From an uncultured Spirochaetota bacterium (lineage in GTDB: Bacteria; Spirochaetota; Brachyspiria; Brachyspirales; Brachyspiraceae), in assembly GCA_944390575.1 (NCBI GenBank), contig CALXQJ010000016.1:1-50234 (forward strand): a stretch of DNA of 50,234 bases. The letters are read 5' to 3'. Positions 34,520 through 43,127 of the stretch are shown here, in pieces (position 1 is the first letter of the stretch; each line of letters starts with the position of its first letter). Position numbers and translations under genes: made by a program. The notes beneath the pieces were generated by a model. It searched no databases, was not told the origin of the DNA, and saw nothing but the letters and a program-made list of their open reading frames with translations.

Positions 34520-35950
34520 TTAATTTTTATCTTCTTCTAAATACTCTTTAGGTACTCCAAAAAACCAAGTTATTAAGAAAGATGATACTATAGTTAATAT
34601 TGAAATAGCAATATATAAAATTAATTGTTTAGTATCATAAATATATAATAAAGTTCCAGGAATACCAGTCACTCCATTTGAAGATGCTTTTAATCCAAGA
34701 ATTACAGATAGCATACAAGAAAATCCAGCAGCAATAGAACCACATACTAAAGGTCTTATTCCATATTTAATATTAACCCCAAAAATAGCAGGCTCTGTAA
34801 TACCAAGCCAAGAAGATAATGTAGCACTATATCCAATAGTTTTTATAGATTTCTTTTTTGATTTTAATGTAATAGCTAAACAAGCCGCACCTACTGCCAA
34901 GTTAGGGAAGTTGAATATTGGGTGTAGAGGATTGAATCCTGTAGAAGCAATATAAGATAATTCTACGAGTCCAAATATATGATGAACTCCTGTTATTACT
35001 ATAAATATCATAGAAAAACCTAAGAAAAAAGCACCTATTCCAAAAGGTAATAATAATGCAAAGTTGCTAATTTTTAGTATAATATTTTCTACTGAGTGGA
35101 AAACTGGTCCTATTACTAATAAAGACAAAAATAGCATTATTAATAAAGTTAAAAAAGGTGTTAATAATATATCGGCTACATTGGGAACAATATTTCTTAA
35201 TTTCTTTTCTAAATTTGCACCAACTATACCAGCTATGAATGCAGGTAAAATACTACCCTGATATCCAACTATAGGTATAAATCCAAATAGCATTATAGGT
35301 GTCACTCCACTATTAGGATTTGCTACTAAATATGCATTAGGTAGAGCAGGAGATACAAGCATCAATCCTAATATAATCCCTAATGCCTGTGAGCCACCAA
35401 ATACTTTAAATGCAGACCAACAAACTAATGCGGGTAAAAATGCAAAAGTTGTTTCTGTTAAAACGCTTATAAAAGTTAAAAATGTAGGATTTATTTCTGC
35501 TACACTTGTATTAAACATAGATAATAAAGTGTCATTTAATAGTGCCCCTTTAAGACCTAAAAACAAACCAGTAGCAACCATTGCAGGTATTATAGATACA
35601 AATACATCTGCAAATATTCTTATAAATTTTTTAAATTTATTTTGATTATCTTTTGAAGTGTCTTCACTTTTAGAGTTATCTTCATTAGTATTTTTTACAG
35701 AACTCTCAACACCTAATTTAATAACTTCTTCATACACCTTATTTACAATCCCAGTCCCCAATATAATTTGATACTGCCCAGAATTGAAAAATACTCCCTT
35801 GACACCTTCTATATTCTGAACATCATCGCTATTAAATGCTTCTTTATCTTTAATGATTAGCCTTAATCTTGTAGCACAGAATGTAGCAGATATTATATTG
35901 TCTTTTTTTACAATATTTACTATTTCTTCAGCAGTCTTTTTGTAGTCCAT
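34520..35950 (-). CDS. scrA: sucrose-specific PTS transporter EIIBC
   Basis: The permease (476 aa) imports sucrose and phosphorylates it. The EIIB domain is at 1-90, with phospho-Cys25 in ATFCATRLRL. A charged asparagine-rich linker leads to the EIIC domain (about 105-470) with about ten membrane helices, GVTGVHH-like VITGVHHIFG, and ITEPAIFGVNIKYG. No EIIA domain is fused, so EIIA(Glc) must come from elsewhere. ATG 35950, with GGAG six bases upstream, is preferred to the in-frame ATG at 35962. First gene of the operon, under a promoter with an overlapping operator. Confidence 0.9.
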   Translation of the reverse strand: MDYKKTAEEIVNIVKKDNIISATFCATRLRLIIKDKEAFNSDDVQNIEGVKGVFFNSGQYQIILGTGIVNKVYEEVIKLGVESSVKNTNEDNSKSEDTSKDNQNKFKKFIRIFADVFVSIIPAMVATGLFLGLKGALLNDTLLSMFNTSVAEINPTFLTFISVLTETTFAFLPALVCWSAFKVFGGSQALGIILGLMLVSPALPNAYLVANPNSGVTPIMLFGFIPIVGYQGSILPAFIAGIVGANLEKKLRNIVPNVADILLTPFLTLLIMLFLSLLVIGPVFHSVENIILKISNFALLLPFGIGAFFLGFSMIFIVITGVHHIFGLVELSYIASTGFNPLHPIFNFPNLAVGAACLAITLKSKKKSIKTIGYSATLSSWLGITEPAIFGVNIKYGIRPLVCGSIAAGFSCMLSVILGLKASSNGVTGIPGTLLYIYDTKQLILYIAISILTIVSSFLITWFFGVPKEYLEEDKN

Positions 35951-35979
35951 AATAATCTCCATCTCAATTTATATAAATA

Positions 35980-35993
35980 TGTAATCGGTTTCA
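35980..35993. promoter_or_regulatory. putative ScrR operator
   Basis: On the minus strand TGAAACCGATTACA is an imperfect 14-base palindrome with a central CG, the form of a LacI-family operator. It lies directly after the -10 box of the scrA promoter and covers the expected start point. The LacI-family gene next to the operon is the obvious candidate to bind it. Confidence 0.6.
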
Positions 35994-36000
35994 TAAGTGA

Positions 36001-36028
36001 AGTATAGTTATATTTTTTATTTTGTCAA
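36001..36028 (-). promoter_or_regulatory. sucrose operon promoter
   Basis: TTGACA (36028-36023) and TATACT (36006-36001) on the minus strand are 16 bases apart. Start of transcription should be near 35994, beside the operator, giving a leader of about 45 bases to scrA. Confidence 0.7.
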
Positions 36029-36048
36029 ATATTTTTATAATATTTTTA

Positions 36049-37038
36049 TTACTTTATACTTTCTCTTTTTATAAAATTATAATCTGTATGGAATATATTT
36101 TGAACTTTTTCTTTATTAATTAGCTTTATTATGGCATTTGCTGCATATATTCCTGCATCTTGTATATTGAACTCTACACTAGAGAGCTTTGGTTGTAATA
36201 TTTCAGAAACATCATAATTACCAAAAGCGACAACAGAAATCTCTTCGCCTATTTTAATATTTCTACTTTCTAATACTTTATAAACAGCAAAAGCTTGTCT
36301 ATCGGTAGAGCAAATAACAGCATCTATATCATTTTTTAATAGTTTTATAATAGCAATTTCTGATTTTTCCATAGAAAAGTCTGATTCTTCTATATATATG
36401 TTTTGAATATTATTATATTTTTTTAATCCATCAAGTATTCCATTTTTACGCACAACACCTATAGCATAGTCTTTTTCAGATACAGATATAATTCCTACGT
36501 TTTTATGATTTTTATAGCCTATATATTCTCCAACTTCTTTTCCCGCATTATAGTCATTATTTGCTATACTAATTGCATTTTCTACTTCTTGCCCAAAGAA
36601 TACTATAGGTATATTTATATTTTTTATTATATTTTTATGTTCTTCTGTAATTTCTGTGGCACTTAGAATTATTCCATCTACTTTTAATCTTATTAGTTTT
36701 TCTATATACTGAATTTCTAATTCTGTATTATGATTGGTATTCATAATAATTGGTATATAATTATTTTCTCTCAGTGTTTTTTCTACACCTGTTAAAAATA
36801 TACCACTAATAAATGATCTTAAAGAAGGAGATATAACGCCTATTGTATATGTTTGTTTTGCTTTTAATCTTGCAAATATATTAGGCTCATAATTATATTC
36901 TTCTATTATTTTTTTTATTTTTTCTCTAGTTTCATTTTTGACATATCCACCATTAAAATATCTAGATACTGTAGTTTTTGTTACTCCAGCTAATTTGGAT
37001 ACATCAGCCATTGTTATTTTTTTATATCTATTTTTCAT
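36049..37038 (-). CDS. scrR: LacI-family regulator of sucrose genes
   Basis: The protein (329 aa) has a LacI-type helix-turn-helix at about 8-28 (ITMADVSKLAGVTKTTVSRY, then FNGGYV with the hinge downstream) and a periplasmic-binding-like sensor domain to the end, with VDGIILSATE and VVAFGNYDVSEILQP. It would repress scrA-scrB-scrK and be released by a sugar or sugar phosphate. Its stop is 98 bases before scrA and the same strand is used; the promoter and palindromic operator lie between. The symbol scrR is from context. Confidence 0.82.
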   Translation of the reverse strand: MKNRYKKITMADVSKLAGVTKTTVSRYFNGGYVKNETREKIKKIIEEYNYEPNIFARLKAKQTYTIGVISPSLRSFISGIFLTGVEKTLRENNYIPIIMNTNHNTELEIQYIEKLIRLKVDGIILSATEITEEHKNIIKNINIPIVFFGQEVENAISIANNDYNAGKEVGEYIGYKNHKNVGIISVSEKDYAIGVVRKNGILDGLKKYNNIQNIYIEESDFSMEKSEIAIIKLLKNDIDAVICSTDRQAFAVYKVLESRNIKIGEEISVVAFGNYDVSEILQPKLSSVEFNIQDAGIYAANAIIKLINKEKVQNIFHTDYNFIKRESIK

Positions 37039-37156
37039 AATACTAATATAATATCATAAGTTTTATATATTTTCTTTTATTTTTTATTACACTTATTGAC
37101 TTTTATATATAGTAGTATAATATTATGATAATCTATTTTAAATTATCGGAGCATTT

Positions 37157-37744
37157 ATGAAACTTAAAAAATATATTCTTTTATTTTTATTATTTGCTAT
37201 CATAGCTTGTGAATCCTTGCCATTAAAGGAATATAGAGATGCTTCTACTTTAAGAAATAAAACTATACAATATGATCTAAATAGCTATTCTAAAGAAAAT
37301 TTTGAAATAGCAGATGCTAAATATAGAGAAGCTATTATTTTATTAGAAAATAAAGGTGACAATAAGCAAATAGTCACTCTTCTAACAGATGCTTCTAATG
37401 GATATAAAGCTATATTAGATACAGATTTACCTGAATATGCTAATGTATTAAAAGAAGAAATTAATTATGAAAGAGAATATTCAAAAGATATTAAAGCTTA
37501 TAAAGTAGATAAATATGGATACGAAATAGCTGAGCTTAATTATCTTACAGGACTTTCTGCTTTAAGTACAAATAATTATGATGTAGCTGTTAGCAACTTT
37601 ATTGAGGCTAGAAAGTTTCATAATAAAGCATACTTCACTACTAAACGTAAATTTGATGAGAGTTTATATAATATAAAAATAGCTGATGATAAATTAAAAG
37701 AAGTATATGATATAGGAAGCAATGCTTCTACTAATAATAAATAA
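37157..37744 (+). CDS. lipoprotein, helical repeat type
   Basis: The protein (195 aa) begins MKLKKYILLFLLFAIIAC, a lipoprotein signal with the lipidated cysteine at residue 18. The mature part is helical and charged. It looks TPR-like, with ALSTNNYDVAVSNFIEARKF near 145-163, but no exact family match is offered. GGAG lies seven bases upstream of the ATG, and a short hairpin (GATAAT with ATTATC) sits before it. It is followed 39 bases later by the LysM protein gene, so the two are likely one unit, perhaps acting together at the peptidoglycan. Confidence 0.75.
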   Translation: MKLKKYILLFLLFAIIACESLPLKEYRDASTLRNKTIQYDLNSYSKENFEIADAKYREAIILLENKGDNKQIVTLLTDASNGYKAILDTDLPEYANVLKEEINYEREYSKDIKAYKVDKYGYEIAELNYLTGLSALSTNNYDVAVSNFIEARKFHNKAYFTTKRKFDESLYNIKIADDKLKEVYDIGSNASTNNK

Positions 37745-37783
37745 AATAATTAATAATAATATAGATAACTAGGGGTAGTTACA

Positions 37784-38968
37784 ATGAAAAAAAATAATTG
37801 GGTAATATTTTTATTTATTTTGTGTAGTGTATTTTTGTACTCACAAGTTAATGATGATATTATAGTAGATGAAAATGCTACTGATACTGATAGTATTTTT
37901 GAGTCTGAAGATTATAAACTTGCTAGAAAGTATAGAGAATTGGCTTTAGAGGCACATAATAATGGGGATTATAATGAGAGTATAGAGCTTTCTAAGGCTA
38001 GTCAGGCATATTCTGCTAATATAATTGCTAAATATGGTTTTTATACTTATGTGCTTGCTAGTAAGAGAGATGCTGAAAATTCTTTAAGATTATTTAAAGA
38101 GGTTGGTGGAGATACTAATACTATAACTTCTGATTTATTTGTAGTGTCTTATACTGAACTTACTAATGCTAATAAGATGTTTGAACTTTCTACTAATGAT
38201 AATGATTATAGTAATACTATGATTCAATATCACAGTTCTGATGAAAAATCTAAGCTTGGATATAATATACTTAATTCAGATTTTCGTATTAATGCTCTAA
38301 AAGAAGAAAATATATTAACTGATGATAATAGTTCTAATATTTATTCTAAAAGAGATAGTGTTTTAAGTAATTTATCTAATACTAATTATATAACAGCATC
38401 ATCTGAAGCTCGTGATTTGGTTGCTTTATTGGATGAGATAGAAGCTCCTTATTTATATTCTAAGGCTGAGTCTGCATTACAAGATTCTAAAGATAATGGA
38501 TATGATACTCAAAAACCTAATTTATTTAATGAGGCATCTAATTATTTGAGTTTATCTAAGGAAAACTTAGCTTCAAAAGATTATTCTAATTCTTTAATTA
38601 ATTCTCGTAGCGTTATAGATTTGGCTAATTTAATGAAAACATCTCCTTCTGATGTTACTGATAATAACTCTACAGATGAAACAACTCTTGTTGATAATAA
38701 CAGTGATGATATCAATACAGATATGATATTCCCTAAGTATTATAAAGTAATTCAAAATGATTCTCTATGGCGTATAGCTACTTATGATTATATTTATGGT
38801 AATGGTTATAGATGGAGATTAATTTATAATGCTAATAAAGATAAAATTAAAGATCCAAATGTTATACGTGCTGGTATGATATTGACTATACCTTCTATTA
38901 AAAATGAAACAAGAGATGGTACTTATGATCCTAATAAGAAATATAATAGTATAAAAAATGTTCAGTAG
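37784..38968 (+). CDS. secreted protein with C-terminal LysM domain
   Basis: The product (394 aa) has a signal peptide at about 1-21 (MKKNNWVIFLFILCSVFLYS). A long helical, serine/aspartate-rich central part (about 40-300) is followed by a LysM module at about 322-378: KYYKVIQNDSLWRIATYDYI, then WRLIYNANKDKIKDPNVIRAGMIL. It should bind peptidoglycan in the periplasm. This layout of helical repeats plus LysM occurs in other spirochaetes. It lies behind the lipoprotein gene. A weak hairpin (ATAAGCA with TGCTTAT, 39001-39031) follows but lacks a T run. Confidence 0.8.
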   Translation: MKKNNWVIFLFILCSVFLYSQVNDDIIVDENATDTDSIFESEDYKLARKYRELALEAHNNGDYNESIELSKASQAYSANIIAKYGFYTYVLASKRDAENSLRLFKEVGGDTNTITSDLFVVSYTELTNANKMFELSTNDNDYSNTMIQYHSSDEKSKLGYNILNSDFRINALKEENILTDDNSSNIYSKRDSVLSNLSNTNYITASSEARDLVALLDEIEAPYLYSKAESALQDSKDNGYDTQKPNLFNEASNYLSLSKENLASKDYSNSLINSRSVIDLANLMKTSPSDVTDNNSTDETTLVDNNSDDINTDMIFPKYYKVIQNDSLWRIATYDYIYGNGYRWRLIYNANKDKIKDPNVIRAGMILTIPSIKNETRDGTYDPNKKYNSIKNVQ

Positions 38969-39061
38969 TTAAAAATATTCTATTATGCTATTAAATAATA
39001 AGCATTGTTTTTACGATTATTGCTTATAATTAGAATAATGAATTATGGTAGGTATTGAATA

Positions 39062-39634
39062 ATGTTAAAAAAGACAAAGATAGTTTTCTTAGTGATTATA
39101 GCTATAAGTGTGTGTACAGCAGTGCTTATTGCTCAGAAACCTAAAAAACAGGAACATCTTATTATTGAAACTAATTATGGGAACATTGAAATTAAATTCT
39201 TTGAGAATAAAGCACCAAAACATGTTGCTGCTATAAAAAAATTAGCTCGTGAAGGTTTTTATAATGGTACACTTTTTCATAGAGTAATACCTGGTTTTAT
39301 GATTCAAGGTGGAGATCCTTTAAGTAAACAGCCTAATAGAGCATTACATGGAACTGGCGGTCCTGATTTTGTTATTCCTGCTGAGTTTAATGATATTTCT
39401 CATAGAAGAGGTATTGTTTCTATGGCTAGAAGTCAAAGTCCAAATAGTGCTGGCTCACAGTTTTTTATTTGTGTTGCTGACAGTCCTTTTTTAGACAGAC
39501 AATATACTGTTTGGGGTGAAGTTGTTTCTGGTATGGATGTTGCTGATAAAATAGTTGCTTTAGAGCGAGATGCTAATGATAATCCATTAACACCTGCTAT
39601 TATGAAGCGTGTTTATTTAAAAGTTATAGAATAA
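39062..39634 (+). CDS. exported cyclophilin-type peptidyl-prolyl isomerase
   Basis: The protein (190 aa) has a membrane or signal segment at about 6-24 and then a cyclophilin domain of about 160 aa with the usual FHRVIPGFMIQGGDP, SMARSQSPNSAGSQFFI and YTVWGEVVSGMDVADKI. It should speed proline isomerisation outside the cytoplasm. It is followed 28 bases later by a second cyclophilin without the leader. The two share long DNA stretches that are identical, including synonymous sites, so they are a recent duplication or have undergone gene conversion. Confidence 0.88.
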   Translation: MLKKTKIVFLVIIAISVCTAVLIAQKPKKQEHLIIETNYGNIEIKFFENKAPKHVAAIKKLAREGFYNGTLFHRVIPGFMIQGGDPLSKQPNRALHGTGGPDFVIPAEFNDISHRRGIVSMARSQSPNSAGSQFFICVADSPFLDRQYTVWGEVVSGMDVADKIVALERDANDNPLTPAIMKRVYLKVIE

Positions 39635-39662
39635 AATTAAGTAAAAAAGGAAATATTATATT

Positions 39663-40142
39663 ATGACAGAGCATTTATTTATAGAAACTGATTATGGTAC
39701 TATAGAAATTAAATTTTATCCAGACAAAGCTCCAAAGCATGTAGAAGCTATTAGCAAGCTTGCTCGTGAAGGTTTTTATGATGGTCTTCGTTTTCATAGA
39801 GTTATACCAAACTTTATGATTCAGGGTGGAGATCCTCTAAGTAAGGAAGAAGATAGAATGTATCATGGAACTGGTGGGCCTGGTTTTAATATTCCTGCTG
39901 AGTTTAATGATGTTTCTCATAAGAGGGGAATATGTTCTATGGCTAGAAGTCAACACCCTGATAGTGCTGGCTCACAGTTTTTTATTTGTGTTGCTGATAG
40001 TGCTTTTTTAGATGGACAGTATACTGTTTGGGGCGAAGTTGTTTCTGGTATGGATGTTGCTGATAAAATAGTTGCTTTAGAGAGAGATGCAAATGATAAT
40101 CCTCTATCTGATGCTAAGATGAATAAAGTTTATTTAAAATAA
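39663..40142 (+). CDS. cytoplasmic cyclophilin-type peptidyl-prolyl isomerase
   Basis: The 159-aa protein is a bare cyclophilin domain with FHRVIPNFMIQGGDP (about 42-56), SMARSQHPDSAGSQFFI and YTVWGEVVSGMDVADKI. Lacking a signal peptide, it should act in the cytoplasm, while the paralogue just upstream is exported. AAAGGAAATA precedes the ATG at 39663. The gene is followed by a strong terminator. Confidence 0.9.
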   Translation: MTEHLFIETDYGTIEIKFYPDKAPKHVEAISKLAREGFYDGLRFHRVIPNFMIQGGDPLSKEEDRMYHGTGGPGFNIPAEFNDVSHKRGICSMARSQHPDSAGSQFFICVADSAFLDGQYTVWGEVVSGMDVADKIVALERDANDNPLSDAKMNKVYLK

Positions 40143-40163
40143 AAATCAAAATTAACATAAAAT

Positions 40164-40206
40164 AAAAGATAGTTAGAAAAATATATTTTCTTAACTATCT
40201 TTTTTA
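40164..40206. terminator. bidirectional terminator between cyclophilin and M20 genes
   Basis: AAAAGATAGTTAGAAAA (40164-40180) pairs with TTTTCTTAACTATCTTTT (40186-40203) with one bulged base, leaving a small loop. T runs flank it on the plus strand and A runs before it give T runs on the minus strand, so it can serve both convergent genes. Confidence 0.85.
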
Positions 40207-40220
40207 TTTATATAATTATT

Positions 40221-41315
40221 TTATTCCTGCATTAGCTTCTCTAAAACTTTTTTTGTCACGTTATATCTTTCAACTATTGAATCTATCTCTATAAACTCAT
40301 CAGGACTATGCATAAAGTTTCCAATACATCCAAGTCCATCTACAGTAGCAATATTTAATCCTCCAAATGTATTAGCATCAGATATACCTCCTGTCTCCTC
40401 CCAAGAAGCATTTACATTAAGTTCACTTTTTACACTGTCATATAATTCCATAAGTTTTTTAGTATTCTCATTAGTAGTAAGTGGTAAAACAGTTTTGTCA
40501 GAGTGTATTTTTACTTTTATTCCTTTTACAAATGTATTTTTTGATAAATATTCTATTTTCTCTTCTATTTTGTTAAAGAAATTAATATCAAAACTACGAG
40601 CTTCAATATCTATAGTACACTTAGAAGATACAACATTAACTCCATCTCCACCTTTAATAATACCAACATTAAGACTATTTTTCTCTTCAATATTATGAAA
40701 CTTATAAAGTTCTAAAGCCCAGCTACAAGCCTCTATATTAGCATCTATTCCATCCTGTGGATTTACACCAGCATGAGCATTCTTCCCAATAAACTCTATA
40801 GTTTTACGTAAAATACCTTTTCTTTTTGAAACCATATTTCCATTAGCCCTTGCAGGTTCAAATACAAAAATATATTTAGCTTTTTTTCCATGTTCTAAAA
40901 TAATATCTTTAGAATATGTAGAGCCTATTTCTTCATCACTATTATGAATAACACATATATTTTTATTAGAATCTTTTAAGTCCTTAACATTTTCATATAT
41001 AAGTAAATCTCCAGACTTCATATCTAAAACTCCAGGTCCTTTAGCAATATTATTTTCTATTTTAAAAGGACGTCTTTTAGCTTCACCTTCTGGAAATACA
41101 GTATCAATATGTCCTATAAATAAGTAATCTATATCTTCTGCTTCTCTATTTTTTATTACAAGAACAGGGTTATCACTATCATATACTTTAGTATGCCAGC
41201 CACTATATAATTCTTTTAAAAAACTAATAACTTCTTCTATACCTTTTTTGTTATGACTACCAGAATCTATATTTACTATAGTTTCTAAATTCTTTAGATA
41301 ATTATTCAAATCCAT
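40221..41315 (-). CDS. M20-family metallopeptidase
   Basis: The enzyme (364 aa from this start) resembles carboxypeptidase G2-type M20 peptidases. Zinc ligands and catalytic residues: H and D in FIGHIDTVFPEG (about 64-75), D in GVLDMKSG, the E pair in NSDEEIGS, E in FEPARA, and H in NFMHSPDEF near the end. The lid domain lies between about 165 and 275 (KNAHAGVNPQDGIDAN). Upstream in-frame ATGs at 41324, 41333 and 41357 exist; ATG 41315 has GGAGG at 11 bases and 41324 has it at only two, so 41315 is preferred. Substrate is unknown. Confidence 0.82.
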   Translation of the reverse strand: MDLNNYLKNLETIVNIDSGSHNKKGIEEVISFLKELYSGWHTKVYDSDNPVLVIKNREAEDIDYLFIGHIDTVFPEGEAKRRPFKIENNIAKGPGVLDMKSGDLLIYENVKDLKDSNKNICVIHNSDEEIGSTYSKDIILEHGKKAKYIFVFEPARANGNMVSKRKGILRKTIEFIGKNAHAGVNPQDGIDANIEACSWALELYKFHNIEEKNSLNVGIIKGGDGVNVVSSKCTIDIEARSFDINFFNKIEEKIEYLSKNTFVKGIKVKIHSDKTVLPLTTNENTKKLMELYDSVKSELNVNASWEETGGISDANTFGGLNIATVDGLGCIGNFMHSPDEFIEIDSIVERYNVTKKVLEKLMQE

Positions 41316-41428
41316 ATTTTTCATAACCTCCATATTGTTATATAAAAATAATATCATAAAAAATTATATATTCAATTATACTTGTATTATTTTTTATAAT
41401 ATGTTAACTTCTTCTAAAGGTTATATTT

Positions 41429-43042
41429 ATGAGTGATAATAAGAAGAAAGTTAATAATAAAGCAAATATTGCAAAGTCATCTATAAAAATGTCTATAGTG
41501 ACTAGTATAAGTAGAATTTTTGGTCTTGTTAGAGATCAAATACAGGCTATTTTACTTGGTACAACTTTTATTGCAGACTCTTTTGCTATTGGGTTTATAT
41601 TACCTAATTTATTAAGACGTCTTTTTGCTGAAGGAAATATGGTTGCTAGTTTTATACCTGTTTTTACAGAGGTTTCAAAAGAAAAGGGTGATGAATATTC
41701 TAAAAAATTTTTTAGAGATATTTTTAGTATATTATCCATTATTCTTATATTTATAGTTATAATTGGTATATTAATTTCTCCATTATTGGTTCGTATATTA
41801 TATAAATCAGCAGAAAATAATATAGAAGCATTAAACTTAGCAAGTACTCTATCAAAGATAATGTTTCCATATTTACTTTTTATATCTCTTGCAGCACTTA
41901 TGCAAGGAGTATTAAACAGTAATGGTTTTTATTCCATTTCTGCAGCAAGCCCTATACTACTTAATATTGTTATTATATCAATATCATTAGTTTATTATTT
42001 CTTTATTCCAAAGATATTTGATAATATTTCTTATGTATTTTCTATAGCTGTACTTATAGGTGGTGTTGTTCAGTTTGTATATCAGATACCTTTTGTTAAG
42101 AGGCTTGGATTTAGTTTTAAACCTTCTTTTGATATTAAGGATTTTTATGTTCGTAAGATGATTAAACTTTTTATACCTGGAATATTTGGAGCGAGTATTT
42201 ATCAGATTAATTTGCTTGTATCTACTGCTTTTGCTGGTTATATAGGGGAGGGTAGAGTTTCTGCTATTACTTTTGCTAATAGAATACATGAGTTTATTCT
42301 TGGTGTTTTTGCTGTTAGTATTGCTACTGTAATGCTTCCTACTTTGAGTAAACTTATATCAAATAAAGAAAATGAAGAAGCTAATAATACTTTAATTTAT
42401 TCTCTTAGACTTATCGCTATTATTACAATACCTGCGACTTTTGGTATATTTATATTATCTAAAGAAATTGTGATGATTATATTTCAGTATGGAGCTTTCT
42501 CTAAAGAATCTACAGAATTAGTATCCAATGCCTTAAAGTTTTTATCTATCTCTCTTTTTTTTATAGCAAGTTATAGAATAATAGTTCAATCATTTTATGC
42601 TATGAAAGATATGAAAACACCTGTTTATATTGCATTTTTTAGTTTTATTATTAATTTATTTTCTAATTATTTATGTGTTTATATATTTAAGTTTGACATT
42701 ATTGGGATTGCTTTATCTAGTGTATGTTCTAATATTATATCTTTTTTTGTTCTTTATTTCATACTTGTAAAAAAGATGAACATTTCTTTTAAAATTTTAG
42801 ATTCTTCTTTATTTGATGTATTTAAGACTATACTATCAAGTATTATTATGTTTTTTGTTGTTTTTTTCTTAAAAAAGTATTTATTAGATTTTAATGACTT
42901 TAGAATAATTTTTATTATTAAATTCTTTATTATTATATTAATTGCTATTATTATCTTTGTATCATTAAATATAATACTAAAAAATAGTGATTTTATTTCT
43001 TTATTTTCTATTCTAAAAAGAAAGATTTATAAAATTAAATAA
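41429..43042 (+). CDS. murJ: lipid II flippase MurJ
   Basis: MurJ (537 aa) carries lipid II across the inner membrane for peptidoglycan assembly. It is a MOP-family protein with about fourteen membrane helices. Family features: SSIKMSIVTSISRIFGLVRDQ near the start, NLLRRLFAEGNM (N-L-x-R-x-L-x-A-E-G) at about 60-71, and FANRIHEFILGVFAVSIATVMLP. ATG 41429 follows AAAGG. A chemoreceptor gene follows in the same direction after 85 bases. Confidence 0.93.
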   Translation: MSDNKKKVNNKANIAKSSIKMSIVTSISRIFGLVRDQIQAILLGTTFIADSFAIGFILPNLLRRLFAEGNMVASFIPVFTEVSKEKGDEYSKKFFRDIFSILSIILIFIVIIGILISPLLVRILYKSAENNIEALNLASTLSKIMFPYLLFISLAALMQGVLNSNGFYSISAASPILLNIVIISISLVYYFFIPKIFDNISYVFSIAVLIGGVVQFVYQIPFVKRLGFSFKPSFDIKDFYVRKMIKLFIPGIFGASIYQINLLVSTAFAGYIGEGRVSAITFANRIHEFILGVFAVSIATVMLPTLSKLISNKENEEANNTLIYSLRLIAIITIPATFGIFILSKEIVMIIFQYGAFSKESTELVSNALKFLSISLFFIASYRIIVQSFYAMKDMKTPVYIAFFSFIINLFSNYLCVYIFKFDIIGIALSSVCSNIISFFVLYFILVKKMNISFKILDSSLFDVFKTILSSIIMFFVVFFLKKYLLDFNDFRIIFIIKFFIIILIAIIIFVSLNIILKNSDFISLFSILKRKIYKIK

Positions 43043-43127
43043 TATAGTAGAAAAAATATTAAAATTATAGTATGATAGCTCTGTTTATAGTATATTATTA
43101 TAATGTATATTAAGGCGTTTTATATTT

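Noticed and set aside
38996..39031. Terminator after the LysM gene
   Set aside because: ATAAGCA and TGCTTAT can pair, but the loop is long and no T run follows on the plus strand.
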